Below are positions 27,600-37,254 of a DNA stretch of 64,000 nt, one piece after another. A model generated the notes under the pieces. It searched no databases. It worked only from the letters and a program-made list of their open reading frames with translations, and was not told the origin of the DNA. The DNA comes from Lewinella sp. 4G2. Lineage in GTDB: Bacteria > Bacteroidota > Bacteroidia > Chitinophagales > Saprospiraceae. The DNA is taken from contig NZ_LVWJ02000014.1 of NCBI RefSeq assembly GCF_001625015.1, positions 3,286,001 through 3,350,000 of the forward strand, in the 5' to 3' direction. A program made the translations under genes and the position numbers. Numbering within the stretch: the stretch's first letter is position 1; each line of letters begins with the position of its first letter.

Positions 27600-28331
27600 A
27601 TGATGATAGATACATTGACAAGAATAGGAAAGCACCACACTAATCACTGTGAAGATTCATGTGGAAATTTTCAAATCGATGAAAGTCGGTTCCTAATCGC
27701 GGTTTCCGATGGTTGTTCGATGGGTACTGAAAGTCACTTTGCGTCGACTTTATTCATGAAAGTGCTTAAGGAGATAGCCAAGGTCCACTATAACTTAAGT
27801 TTCATCGGTAAGAGTGAACCAAATATTGATGGTCTTTTAATGGTGATTTTGAAAGGACTTTTTAATAAAGTCAAAATGATTAGAGATACACTTCAGCTTG
27901 ATAAATATGAATTATTGGCTACCTTGATAGTAGCGGTGTTTGATAGTAAGACCAAAGAGGTATCTGTTATTACAATAGGCGATGGTTTAATCTCTATTGA
28001 TGACAAGATATATGAATACGACCAATCTAATCGACCTGATTATGTTGGCTATCACTTAGACGAAATCTTTGAGGATTGGTTCAGCGACCAAAGGCAAATC
28101 TTGTCTACGACATTTGAAAAATCAATATCAATATCATCAGATGGTATATTTACTTTTTCGGATGACTTCGATGAGCCAGTGAGAAACATCAGGCAAAGAC
28201 AAATAATTGCGGATTTAATGATACGCGTAAATCCGGATCAACGAAGTATACAAAATAAAATGGATGGATATTTGGATAATGAAAACTTATCAACAAATGA
28301 TGATGTCGCAGTTGTAAGTGTTTGTCTATAA
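27600..28331 (+). CDS. PP2C-family Ser/Thr phosphatase-like protein (243 aa)
   Basis: The order of motifs fits a compact PP2C phosphatase, a metal-dependent enzyme that removes phosphate from Ser/Thr: HTNHCEDS near the start, FLIAVSDGCSMGTESHFAS (the metal-binding DG), ITIGDGLISI, SISISSDGIFTFSDD, and NDDVAVVSV at the end. No signal peptide or membrane segment. It stands alone in its cassette, with no kinase partner nearby. ATG 27600 or the next ATG at 27603 may be used. Confidence 0.82.
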   Translation: MMIDTLTRIGKHHTNHCEDSCGNFQIDESRFLIAVSDGCSMGTESHFASTLFMKVLKEIAKVHYNLSFIGKSEPNIDGLLMVILKGLFNKVKMIRDTLQLDKYELLATLIVAVFDSKTKEVSVITIGDGLISIDDKIYEYDQSNRPDYVGYHLDEIFEDWFSDQRQILSTTFEKSISISSDGIFTFSDDFDEPVRNIRQRQIIADLMIRVNPDQRSIQNKMDGYLDNENLSTNDDVAVVSVCL

Positions 28332-28416
28332 AGTCAAAAGTAATTATCGACAAAATTCAATTTTGATCTGGTAGATAAGATCCCATCGAGCGATAGGGTG
28401 AAATTTACTATCATCC

Positions 28417-28637
28417 GCCCAACACTGCAATCCACGGCAAGCCGCTGTCACTTCGAGTCGAAGGCTGTATTTCGTCCAAAGCCCGGCCACCGATCCGAAC
28501 ACTCGGATGTCCAAAAGTCCTCCGCAGAGCTCCGGAGTTTTGGCCATGCTCGCTTATCGGCCCAGTGGCCTTTTAGTTCCGATTGACTATCTTAGTGGAG
28601 TCAAGGACGCGGCCTGCGTGGGCTGCAATCGTTGGGC
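28417..28637 (+). repeat. attC-like recombination site (220-bp family)
   Basis: R'' GCCCAAC 28417-28423; R' GTTGGGC 28631-28637. One extra base in the central hairpin loop (GCAGAGCTCC). One leader repeat follows (28638-28692). Confidence 0.9.
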
Positions 28638-28718
28638 GAGAAAGAATAAACACTATGACTTAGAATACGTTCGTTCATCGTCGTGTTGGGCGAAAAAGTA
28701 AAAGACAATAACCCTACA

Positions 28719-29393
28719 ATGGAAGATGATAGATTAAATGAAACAATAAAATTACATTCTGCGGGTGCAACTGTTAGACACAATTCGCCATTTGAAGAAT
28801 TGGAATCTTATAAAAACGAAATTGAAATAGACCAATCATTCCGAGAAGAATGGGTGATTCCTTTTTATTTTGAACTTCATAGAAATGATGAAGAATGGGT
28901 TAATAGAATAGTCGAATTGCGCCCTAAAATAAGTGATGAAGTTATCCACAAAAATTTAGGTGATTTTAATTGGCGAACTCGTTCAACAGGTGCATTCTTC
29001 GCTGCCGTTAAAGATAAAAAGGAGTACATCGAAATAATCGGAACTCATTTGTTAAAAAGTGAAGTTTGTTATGCAGGAAGAACATATGCAAAAGTCTTAG
29101 CTTATTTCAATGACGAAAAAGGAAATGAATATTTAGAGAGATACTTAGAATATTATCTTAAACGAAAAGACCTCTATTTTGATCAAGGCAATATCTTCCA
29201 AGCGGTCAAATATTTAGATAAAATAAATGGAACAAATAAACTTGACAGATTTGTTGATGATTGGAAGGAATTCTCGAAAGGAAAATTCCAGAATGAGGAT
29301 AATGATGATGAAATGGAAACAGATGATTTGAAAAAGCAAATAGATACAATTGAAAAAATAATAAACACGGCAGCCTATAAAACAAGCCGCTAA
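28719..29393 (+). CDS. DUF6000-family protein (224 aa)
   Basis: ATG 28719 (MEDDRLNETI) is preferred; the frame is open upstream only through the leader repeat. The core WVIPFYFELHRNDEEW, LGDFNWRTRSTGAFFAAV, IGTHLLKSEVCYAG and AVKYLDKINGTN is the pattern I associate with DUF6000, a helical family of unknown function found in Bacteroidota. The C-terminus is acidic (NEDNDDEMETDDLKK). Three bases after the stop begins a diverged copy of the metalloprotease gene tail, so this cassette is a recombinant. Confidence 0.75.
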   Translation: MEDDRLNETIKLHSAGATVRHNSPFEELESYKNEIEIDQSFREEWVIPFYFELHRNDEEWVNRIVELRPKISDEVIHKNLGDFNWRTRSTGAFFAAVKDKKEYIEIIGTHLLKSEVCYAGRTYAKVLAYFNDEKGNEYLERYLEYYLKRKDLYFDQGNIFQAVKYLDKINGTNKLDRFVDDWKEFSKGKFQNEDNDDEMETDDLKKQIDTIEKIINTAAYKTSR

Positions 29394-29396
29394 TTT

Positions 29397-29554
29397 AGCT
29401 TCAAGAAAGACATCGTAAAGCAGCTAAAGTACATTGAATTCAAAAGCTAACTTTGAATAAATAGAAGAATGTGATCATCGAGCAAACAACAAGCAAATAG
29501 AAAAGTGAACTCATAATATGAGGTCGTAAAGCAATGAAGAAAGTCTTATCATCC
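29397..29554 (+). pseudogene. 3' tail of a metalloprotease paralogue
   Basis: Bases 29397-29450 encode SFKKDIVKQLKYIEFKS, close to the last residues of the gene at 24804-25538 (SFKKDIVKGLKYIEYNRQI). The similarity continues through the ~100 bp up to R'' (29451-29554 against 25539-25635). The gene body is gone and the DUF6000 gene sits in its place. Confidence 0.85.
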
Positions 29555-29774
29555 GCCCAACACTGCAATCCACGTCAAGCCGCTGTCGTTTCGAGTCTAT
29601 TATAGAACTACGTCCAAAGCCCGGCCACTGGTCCGAACACTCGGATGGCCAAAAGTCCTCCGCAGGCTCCGGAGTTTTGGCCATGCTCGCTTATCGGCCC
29701 AGTGGCCTTTCAGTTCCGATTGAGTATCTTAGTGGAGTCGAGGACGCGGCCTGCGTGGGCTGCAATCGTTGGGC
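29555..29774 (+). repeat. attC-like recombination site (220-bp family)
   Basis: R'' GCCCAAC 29555-29561; R' GTTGGGC 29768-29774. No leader repeat. The next 178 bp hold a short protein-like stretch (GQISEQSNKDDKFTHGKPV) that may be a gene remnant. Confidence 0.9.
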
Positions 29775-29952
29775 GAAATCGAATAATAAGAATTAAAGGA
29801 CGTGGACAAATCTCTGAGCAATCTAATAAAGATGATAAGTTTACACATGGGAAGCCAGTACTAATGAATAGACATAATAAGCCGTCGAGTGGAGCTAAGA
29901 GTTAAATCACTTGGTATTCAGGATTGTAATATAAAGAATAAGAGTAATTACC

Positions 29953-30561
29953 ATGAAACACAATGATACGATACTGTATAAATGGATTGATTTTTTCTCA
30001 GTTGTTTCAGTTGTTTCAATGTTCTTCTGGTACTACAATAGTTTTGAAGGCGGAGCATTCATATATTTATTTGAATATGGACTTCTGCTTTTAATTATGT
30101 TTTGTATCTACATTTCGACTTTAATCTTTATAATCTATAGAGTGTTAAATGGCAAAGGTAAAATGATGTTTCTTAGTAAAGTTTTCCATGTTTCTTTTGC
30201 TGTTCTACTTCTTACGACGACTATTTATAACTCAGAGCTATTTAAATCAGCTGTAATAATAAAAGCTATAATGGTTGATGACTTATATTCGTACACTCTC
30301 GTGTTTAGAACGGATGGTGGAGTGACTACAGAAATTAATGGTATGTTTGGTTATACTGAAACAATTAATGGAAAATACCATCTGAGTGACTCACTAATCA
30401 TATTCGATATTCAACCGTATGATAAAGGATTTCTAAAAGATACCATGCTAATTGATCCGAGCTCTAATGCACTTTACATGTATAAAGACTCAAACGGACA
30501 ATTTATAAAAAAGAAAGACTGGCTGTCCAATTTTGACATAATTGAAATGTCCCAGTATTAA
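29953..30561 (+). CDS. Membrane hypothetical protein (202 aa), paralogue type 2
   Basis: Three hydrophobic segments (about residues 12-30, 35-62 and 75-92) precede a soluble domain with YTLVFRTDGGVTTEINGMFGYTETINGKYHLSDSLIIFDI. Size, membrane layout and the C-terminal strand pattern match the gene at 20203-20805, although sequence identity is low. Function unknown; the soluble domain should lie on one side of the inner membrane. Confidence 0.65.
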   Translation: MKHNDTILYKWIDFFSVVSVVSMFFWYYNSFEGGAFIYLFEYGLLLLIMFCIYISTLIFIIYRVLNGKGKMMFLSKVFHVSFAVLLLTTTIYNSELFKSAVIIKAIMVDDLYSYTLVFRTDGGVTTEINGMFGYTETINGKYHLSDSLIIFDIQPYDKGFLKDTMLIDPSSNALYMYKDSNGQFIKKKDWLSNFDIIEMSQY

Positions 30562-30590
30562 ACTAACAGGCGAAATTAAAACAATCATTC

Positions 30591-30810
30591 GCCCAACACT
30601 GCAATCCACGTCAAGCCGCTGTCACTTCGAGTCGATTGTAGTATTACGTCCGAAGCCCGGCCACTGGTCCGAACACTCGGATGGCCAAAAGTCCTCCGCA
30701 AGCTCCGGAGTTTTGGCCATGCTCGCTTAACGGCCCAGTGGCCTTTTAGTTCCGATTGAGTATCTTAGTGGAGTTAAGGATGCGGCCTGCGTGGGCTGCA
30801 ATCGTTGGGC
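30591..30810 (+). repeat. attC-like recombination site (220-bp family)
   Basis: R'' GCCCAAC 30591-30597; R' GTTGGGC 30804-30810. One leader repeat follows (30811-30865), ending GTTGGTGG. Confidence 0.9.
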
Positions 30811-30942
30811 GTAAAAGAATAAATACTATGATTTAGAATACGTTCGTTCATCATCGTGTTGGTGGTAAAAGGAATCAAAAAAGTATACTGACGTTCGCTG
30901 ATCTTTGTGTACTTTTCAATAAATAGATTAAAATATGAAGTC

Positions 30943-31899
30943 ATGGCAATGATCGTAAATAAAATGCTAAGGGTAATACCTAAGAAACATAAAATAAAGG
31001 ATATCGATTGCCATGCAATTTGTTTAAATTTAGCTGAAACAGGTGGGGAACTTTGGGAAAAAGTAATTTACTTCGTCAATGAAGAGGAAAATTGTTTAGA
31101 CATAAAATACAAATCTAGAAAAGGTAAAGGCAACCTCGGTATTGAAGACAAATCTAAAGATTTTGACATTTGGACAATCGAAAATTATGAAGGAGGGGTA
31201 GATAATATTTACTTTTTAAATTTTAAAGAATATGGACTGAAGATGCCTTTTGAAACTATCAATTTATATGGCTTTGATGAGTTACGGTTAAGGGGTAATC
31301 ACGTCAACCTGAAACAAGATTTTTACCCAATGTTTTTTCATTTTAATAATGACAAAGCACCATATCAATTAGAAAACGTTCTGAAAAATTGCAAAGATGA
31401 TTATGTATCATTTGATGTAAATGGTATTTATTCTGCTGGAACAATTTATAGCGTAGGAGAAGAGTTTTCAAGAATTCCTGAATTACAAACAAAAGAAGAA
31501 TTTCATAAGCCAAGAAGTGTTTCTTATTGGGAGGCAAACTTTTTGATATTGAATTATGAACTTAATAAATTAATACAGGAGGCGGTAAATAATAAGTTTT
31601 CTTCTATCGAATGGGATAAGTCAAATTTATCAGAAATTCAATTTTGCTACAAAAAGAGAATTGTGAAGAAAATTGAGATTGGGGAACGATGGAAGTTTTT
31701 CAACGCTGAATTCTTTGACAATACGGTAGAAAAAAAACTGGATAGATTACTCTTCATTGTGGAAAAGAGGATTAATTTAATAGAGAATAGTGATGAGGAA
31801 AATGTATACCCGTCGTTGCAAGCAAAAATTGGCAATGACGGGTACGCGGAGGCCTTAAGCGACATAGTAATTAATTATGTTAGAATTACTGTAAGATGA
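30943..31899 (+). CDS. Hypothetical cassette protein (318 aa)
   Basis: ATG 30943 is chosen; a GTG at 30907 would add 12 residues. The protein is cytoplasmic by sequence, basic and acidic in blocks, with WTIENYEGGVDNIYFLNF and YGFDELRLRGNHVNL in the middle and a helical C-terminus (LDRLLFIVEKRINLIENS). No family recognised. It is the only gene between its attC-like sites. Confidence 0.6.
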   Translation: MAMIVNKMLRVIPKKHKIKDIDCHAICLNLAETGGELWEKVIYFVNEEENCLDIKYKSRKGKGNLGIEDKSKDFDIWTIENYEGGVDNIYFLNFKEYGLKMPFETINLYGFDELRLRGNHVNLKQDFYPMFFHFNNDKAPYQLENVLKNCKDDYVSFDVNGIYSAGTIYSVGEEFSRIPELQTKEEFHKPRSVSYWEANFLILNYELNKLIQEAVNNKFSSIEWDKSNLSEIQFCYKKRIVKKIEIGERWKFFNAEFFDNTVEKKLDRLLFIVEKRINLIENSDEENVYPSLQAKIGNDGYAEALSDIVINYVRITVR

Positions 31900-31920
31900 A
31901 TACAGGATTGAATATTATCC

Positions 31921-32140
31921 GCCCAACACTGCAATCCACGTCAAGCCGCTGTCACTTCAAGTCGATTGTAGTATTACGTCCAAAGCCCGGCCACTGGTCC
32001 GAACACTCGGATGGCCAAAAGTCCTCCGCAAGCTCCGGAGTTTTGGCCATGCTCGCTTATCGGCCCAGTGGCCTTTTAGTTCCGATTGAGTATCTTAGTG
32101 GAGTCAAGGATGCGGCCTGCGTGGGCTGCAATCGTTGGGC
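31921..32140 (+). repeat. attC-like recombination site (220-bp family)
   Basis: R'' GCCCAAC 31921-31927; R' GTTGGGC 32134-32140. Two leader repeats follow (32141-32252), the second ending GTTGGGC. Nearly identical to the site at 30591. Confidence 0.9.
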
Positions 32141-32290
32141 GTAAAAGAATAAATACAATGACTTAGAATACGTTCGATCATCGTCACGTTGGGTGAGAAA
32201 GAACAAATACTTTGACTTAGAATACGTTCGTTCATCGTTGTGTTGGGCTAAAAAGAATAGTAAAATCTATAGCTCACTTCTGAATTTAGT

Positions 32291-33505
32291 ATGGCAAAAG
32301 TAATTATCCAAATAGCAGTACTTCTAATCCTTATCACTTCATGGAGTTGCGAGAGAAAATTAGACCTAAACGGCCATTACCATGTTGAGAAGCTATTAAC
32401 TCAAAGTGATTTAGATGTACAACATATTGAGATAGTCAATGATTCGGTAGTCTATTTATATTACTTAAACGAAAGGGTAGGTCAAGGGAAATTATCTCTA
32501 AAAGATAGTATAATTTATCTACCAAGTGGCCATGGTATCCGTAAATACGGGATAGAGAATTTTACAACTTTAGAGCTTTCTTTCGAGGATTCAATAGCCT
32601 ATACGCTTCAGCGAGTAAATAATAGTATCAAGCATCAGAAAATTGATTATTACAATAGCACTGGTTTAGATATCAACTTGCCTTATTGTAGTTATATAGA
32701 ATCTGATTACCCCGCGAAACAATTATGGTTGCCAACCTACATTGGTCCAGTTACAAATGTTGGTGATACTCAGATAAAATATTCGCACGGTTATAGGGCG
32801 AAATCATTAAGTAATATGCATGAAATATGGCTAAAGGTAGCTCAACATAGAGTAAAGCTTCCGGAAAGGCTAAGAGACAGCGTTGCGGTCATATTACACG
32901 TTGATGAATCAATTTCTGCTTCTTTAGTTGATAGTGTTGTAAAGCAATATGTTAAACAAGACATTGGAAACTTTTATATGACTTGTCAGGATGAAAATGC
33001 AATTGATACATTCAAAACTATCTTGATTAAACATTTTGTCAATGTTGATGAGATTTTGCAACAAGAAATCGAAAGAGCACGAAAAACAGAAAGCCGTAGA
33101 CAGTTTTATCAAGAAGAATTTATAGATAGACTTGGTTCAGTAACGTTCGGCCATTTATCTCTTTCGGATAACCTTAATTCAGAATTTAGCAAATTCGAAC
33201 TTCAATTTTACAGCGAATTAGTTAATACTGATATATACGAGTATGAAGTGACTAACTTTCTTATCAAACTTTATAAATACCATTTAGAAAGAGCCCATCA
33301 AGGCTACGCTATAAACGGAAACCACGAAAAGTTTTCGAAAAGTTTGATAAATAGATACTTAGCCATGTACGATTTAGAAAAAAAGGAATTTATTTCGTCA
33401 GGCATTGTTGAGTACCTTATTAATAACAAATTAGTCACGAATTACGATAGGGCAGAGTATGCTGATCTTGAAGAGACAAAGAGATCGATTATCTTAAGAA
33501 GATAA
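32291..33505 (+). CDS. Lipoprotein, hypothetical (404 aa)
   Basis: The signal MAKVIIQIAVLLILITSWSC ends in a lipobox-like SWSC with Cys 20 as anchor. Residues about 25-110 look like a lipocalin-type repeat (GHYHVEKLLT..DSVVYLYYLNERVGQGKLSL). The rest is helical and mixed and includes a Ser/Asp-rich middle (DSVAVILHVDESISASL). No family recognised. The attC begins 5 bp after the stop. It is one of the larger genes of the array. Confidence 0.65.
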   Translation: MAKVIIQIAVLLILITSWSCERKLDLNGHYHVEKLLTQSDLDVQHIEIVNDSVVYLYYLNERVGQGKLSLKDSIIYLPSGHGIRKYGIENFTTLELSFEDSIAYTLQRVNNSIKHQKIDYYNSTGLDINLPYCSYIESDYPAKQLWLPTYIGPVTNVGDTQIKYSHGYRAKSLSNMHEIWLKVAQHRVKLPERLRDSVAVILHVDESISASLVDSVVKQYVKQDIGNFYMTCQDENAIDTFKTILIKHFVNVDEILQQEIERARKTESRRQFYQEEFIDRLGSVTFGHLSLSDNLNSEFSKFELQFYSELVNTDIYEYEVTNFLIKLYKYHLERAHQGYAINGNHEKFSKSLINRYLAMYDLEKKEFISSGIVEYLINNKLVTNYDRAEYADLEETKRSIILRR

Positions 33506-33510
33506 CATCC

Positions 33511-33730
33511 GCCCAACACTGCAATCCACGTCAAGCCGCTATCACTTCGGGTCGACGGCTCTATTACGTCCTAAGACCGGCCACTGGTCCGTTCACTCGG
33601 ATGTCCAAAAGTCCTCCGCAAGCTCCGGAGTTTTGGCCATGCTCGCTTATCGGCCCAGTGGCCTTTCAGTTTCGGTTTAGTATCTTAGTGGAGTCAAGGA
33701 CGCGGCCTGCGTGCACTGCAATCGTTGGGC
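33511..33730 (+). repeat. attC-like recombination site (220-bp family)
   Basis: R'' GCCCAAC 33511-33517; R' GTTGGGC 33724-33730. The L' arm reads GCGTGCACTGC, which weakens the stem next to R'. One leader repeat follows (33731-33786), ending GTTAGGC. Confidence 0.88.
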
Positions 33731-33858
33731 GCAAAAGGAATAAATACTATGACTTAGAATACGTTTATTCATCGTTGTGTTAGGCGAAGAAAGTATAAAA
33801 TAACGCACTTGATGACATTCGATGATTTAGGTGTTCGACTAAATAAAAGAGAAAGAGT

Positions 33859-34188
33859 ATGGATAATATAAAAGAATATTTAGATCAGTACGTTCAATCA
33901 ATTAGGCCACCCGCCGAAATTAGGCCTAACCTCGATATTAATTACAGTATTGAGAATCATTCAGTTTATATAAATGAGGTACGACCAAGAGACTATGGGA
34001 ATTTAGCCGATTACCGTTCATATCCAAATGTAAAATTCACATATGTTAAATCAAGAAACATCTGGAAAATCTACTGGATGAGGGCAGACTTGAAATGGCA
34101 TGCGTATACACCGGCGAAAGAAGTGAATACTATTGAGGACGCTATAAAAGTATACGATGCGGATGAATATGGCTGTTTCAAAGGTTAA
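33859..34188 (+). CDS. DUF3024-type small protein (109 aa)
   Basis: The pattern fits DUF3024: an N-terminal helix (IKEYLDQYVQSIRPPAEIR), then SVYINEVRP, KFTYVKSRNIWKIYWMRADLKWHAYTP, and the ending VYDADEYGCFKG. The W.IYWMRADLKWH core is diagnostic for me. Members are small bacterial proteins of unknown function. It opens the cassette; a decayed gene lies downstream. Confidence 0.75.
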   Translation: MDNIKEYLDQYVQSIRPPAEIRPNLDINYSIENHSVYINEVRPRDYGNLADYRSYPNVKFTYVKSRNIWKIYWMRADLKWHAYTPAKEVNTIEDAIKVYDADEYGCFKG

Positions 34189-34284
34189 AACGCAAACGTT
34201 ACTTGGAAGTCTCAGAGATGTGGCTCTGCTTCCGTATGCAGATCAAAGCATAAGCGAATAACAATGAAGCCAAGCAAGCAATGT

Positions 34285-34818
34285 TTCTTATCAATTAGCA
34301 GAGACAATTCAAAGAAAATTTCCGAATCTATATTTTTATTATGCCGGAATTATTCCTACAATTGATAGTGAATTCAGGTCTGATTTGACACCACAGAATT
34401 CTACAGTCTTTGCCCAAACTGGAGGGGATAGTGTATATTACAGTTATCTAGAAGTGTCATCTGATTGCACGTTGATAGTACTGACAGTTCCATGCAATTA
34501 TACTGAGGATATTAGCGAAGCAAATATCATTTTAGCCGAAAGCCTTACCGAATTCTTAGGATTGTAATATTATAAGGGGTGGTTTAGTCTGGAGCAGATT
34601 TGTTACAACTTTCAAAAGCAGAATCGTACTATTGTGAATCTTATTTCGACGGAAACATACCTGAAGATGGTGAGATTCGATTTATCAAAATGCTAAGGGA
34701 AAATCTTGAATACGAACACGTCAAATTAATTAAAGAAAGACTCGAATTCTTAAAGTCTAATTATTTCAGCATGCTTGCATTTAGATCTGACTATAGAAAT
34801 AGGCATAAGGAGTTGTAG
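34285..34818 (+). pseudogene. Decayed gene (stop codon plus frameshift)
   Basis: One frame reads SNVSYQLAETIQRKFPNLYF and on to ..ESLTEFLGL, then TAA (34565-34567), and continues YYKGWFSLEQICYNF in the same frame. A frameshift then leads into LLQLSKAESYYCESYFDGN (34600-34818). The pieces read as a single protein of about 175 residues broken at least twice. I have no function for it. The start is lost. Confidence 0.55.
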
Positions 34819-34905
34819 TCACATGACGTTATTCGCAAAGCCGACCGCTGTATGAAAAGTAAAACAATGACAAGAGTCAGAATAACTTACGAGAAATAAA
34901 AATCC

Positions 34906-35125
34906 GCCCAACACTGCACTCCACGTCAAGCCGCTGTCACTTCAAGTCGATTGTAGTATTACGTCCAAAGCCCGGCCACTGGTCCGAACACTCGGATGTC
35001 CAAAAGTCCTCCGCAGGCTCCGGAGTTTTGGCCATGCTCACTTATCGGCCCAGTGGCCTTTTAGTTCCGATTGAGTATCTTAGTGGCGTCAAGGACGCGG
35101 CCTGCGTGGGCTGCAATCGTTCCAT
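34906..35125 (+). repeat. attC-like recombination site (220-bp family) with R' GTTCCAT
   Basis: R'' GCCCAAC 34906-34912. R' reads GTTCCAT (35119-35125), which does not match its own R'' but is the exact complement of the next cassette's R'' (ATGGAAC, 37122-37128). This is what integron crossover at G/TT predicts. Confidence 0.9.
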
Positions 35126-35146
35126 GCAATGTAAAAAACAGAGACA

Positions 35147-37117
35147 GTGAAAAGAAGCTATTATGATGATCAATTTAGTGAGTTCAAGAAATTAGAAGTC
35201 AACCATATCCTGGGCGAATTAAGCCTAAATCATTCATTTGATCTAAACGATCTACAAAAGAACGCATGGGTTTCGCAAATTCAACTACTACAGGAAGCTA
35301 TCGATGATAATATTAGAGGTAAAATTTATTTTGAGTTTGGAATTCCCAGAATGGGTAAAAGAGTTGATAATATTTTAATTATCAATGGCATAATTCTGGT
35401 CGTAGAATTTAAAATCGGTGAAAAGTCTTACCCAAAACATGCCGTTGAGCAAGTACTCGATTATTCAATTGATCTACAGAACTTTCATGAAGGGAGCCAT
35501 TCTGCACTTCTAATTCCGGTACTAGTCTGTACGAAGGGGTACGAGGAGAGTTTCTCTTTAGAGTTCATCAAGAATATTTCAAATGTAGTGAAGTTGAATG
35601 CTGAGAACCTAGGTCCATTTATTAAATACATAGATGGATTAGATGTTAGTTCTTGTCTAAATGTAGGGGCATGGGAAAATTCTAGCTATAAGCCCACTCC
35701 AACAATCGTCCAAGCAGCTCAGGCATTATATAAAGGGCATAATGTCGACGAGATATCAAGGTCTGACTCCGGAGCGATAAATTTATCTAAAACAGCGAAC
35801 TGTCTTAGCTCAATAATAGAATCCTCGAAGCAAAGTAGACAAAAATCGATATGCTTTGTAACAGGGGTTCCAGGAGCAGGTAAAACCTTGGCTGGTTTAA
35901 ATATTGCAACAAGTCGAATGAAAGTTGATGAGGATGAACATGCAGTATTCCTTTCTGGAAACGGCCCTCTAGTCGATGTATTAAGAGAAGCGTTAACGCG
36001 CGATGAAGTCAGAACAGGAAAAAGCTCGGGAGTAATCATCACAAAAAAAGAAGCAGCAATAAAATCGAACGCTTTCATCCAAAATATTCACCACTTTCGA
36101 GATGATAATTTAAGGTCAATTAAGCCGCCAGTTGAGAAAGTCGTAGTATTTGATGAAGCCCAACGTGCATGGACAAAAAAACAAGCTTCTGATTTTATGT
36201 CTCGTAAGAAGGGAGTTTCAGATTTTGATATGTCAGAACCGGAATTCTTAATCAGCGTAATGGATCGGCATAGTGACTGGTGTACCATAGTTTGTCTCAT
36301 CGGTGGTGGACAAGAGATAAACACTGGTGAAGCAGGATTAGAGGAATGGGTAGCTTCTCTAGGTAATTCGTATACTGATTGGAAGGTCTATTTTTCGGAG
36401 CAGATTGTTCAAGATCAAAATTACTTGAGGACCACCGAGTCTATATCGTGGCTAAAGTACAACGGAAATAGAGAGACTAACTTACATCTTGCTGTCTCAG
36501 TTAGATCATTTAGATCCGAACGGGTGTCAGAATTCGTACAAAGCTTACTTGATGTTAACCTGCTACGATGTCAGCAAACTTACGAATCGATTCACAAAGA
36601 ATTTCCTATCGTGGTGACTAGAAGTTTAAAGAAAGCAAAGCAATGGTTAAGATTCCGACGAAGAGGAACAGAGAGGATCGGAATAGTATCATCGTCAGGA
36701 GCTAAAAGGCTAAGAACTGTTAGCGTGGACGTTGCTCATTCAATAGTACCTTCCAATTGGTTTTTAAACACAAGTTCTGACATTAGGTCGTCAGACTTTC
36801 TAGAGGAAGTTGCAACTGAGTTTGATATTCAAGGTCTAGAAATAGATTGGACTTGTTTAGCATGGGGAGCAAATTTATTTCTTGATGAAAATAATGAATG
36901 GAATTTCAGAAAACTGAGTGGGACCAAGTGGCAGAAGATCAAGAAGGATGTTGATCAACAATATTTGTTGAATTCATACAGGGTGTTGCTGACTAGGGCG
37001 AGACAAGGTATGATCATCTTTATTCCAGAAGGCGACTCAAGAGATCAAACACGAGATATTCGTTTCTATGATGGAACATTTGCTTTCCTAAAAGCAATTG
37101 GCTTACAGGAAATTTAG
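35147..37117 (+). CDS. PD-(D/E)XK nuclease-DUF2075 helicase fusion (656 aa)
   Basis: The GTG start at 35147 lies 21 bp after R'. Residues about 58-90 (KIYFEFGIPRMGKRVDNILIINGIILVVEFKIG) contain the D..ExK core of a PD-(D/E)XK nuclease. A P-loop helicase of the DUF2075 type follows: Walker A GVPGAGKT (240-247), Walker B VVVFDEAQ (about 340), and a C-terminal motif YRVLLTRARQGMIIFIP. Enzymes of this build act on nucleic acids in defence or repair; which one is unknown. At almost 2 kb it is the largest cassette gene, and its attC-like site (37122) is of another type than the site before it, so it probably entered from a different array. Confidence 0.85.
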   Translation: MKRSYYDDQFSEFKKLEVNHILGELSLNHSFDLNDLQKNAWVSQIQLLQEAIDDNIRGKIYFEFGIPRMGKRVDNILIINGIILVVEFKIGEKSYPKHAVEQVLDYSIDLQNFHEGSHSALLIPVLVCTKGYEESFSLEFIKNISNVVKLNAENLGPFIKYIDGLDVSSCLNVGAWENSSYKPTPTIVQAAQALYKGHNVDEISRSDSGAINLSKTANCLSSIIESSKQSRQKSICFVTGVPGAGKTLAGLNIATSRMKVDEDEHAVFLSGNGPLVDVLREALTRDEVRTGKSSGVIITKKEAAIKSNAFIQNIHHFRDDNLRSIKPPVEKVVVFDEAQRAWTKKQASDFMSRKKGVSDFDMSEPEFLISVMDRHSDWCTIVCLIGGGQEINTGEAGLEEWVASLGNSYTDWKVYFSEQIVQDQNYLRTTESISWLKYNGNRETNLHLAVSVRSFRSERVSEFVQSLLDVNLLRCQQTYESIHKEFPIVVTRSLKKAKQWLRFRRRGTERIGIVSSSGAKRLRTVSVDVAHSIVPSNWFLNTSSDIRSSDFLEEVATEFDIQGLEIDWTCLAWGANLFLDENNEWNFRKLSGTKWQKIKKDVDQQYLLNSYRVLLTRARQGMIIFIPEGDSRDQTRDIRFYDGTFAFLKAIGLQEI

Positions 37118-37121
37118 ATGC

Positions 37122-37254
37122 ATGGAACACCGCAGCCGCGTCAACCCACGCGGATCGCCGGTGGGGTGGAGCCTAAGTTTCGGGGGAGGGACCATCTTGT
37201 GCTTTGCCCTATCTTTGGTGGTGCGCGCGGGCTGCGCGACTGCAAACGTTGGGC
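37122..37254 (+). repeat. attC-like recombination site, GC-rich short type (133 bp)
   Basis: R'' ATGGAAC 37122-37128; R' GTTGGGC 37248-37254. Arms CCGCAGCCGCG and GCGCGACTGC pair. The loop is GC-rich (GGATCGCCGGTGGGGTGGAGCC) and matches only the site at 39988. Leader repeats follow (37255-37363), ending GTTAGGC. Confidence 0.85.

Noticed and set aside
9235-30561. Immunity-gene array of a polymorphic toxin system
   Set aside because: SUKH and other immunity-like genes are present, but each gene or gene pair ends in its own attC-like site, and no large toxin gene is seen.
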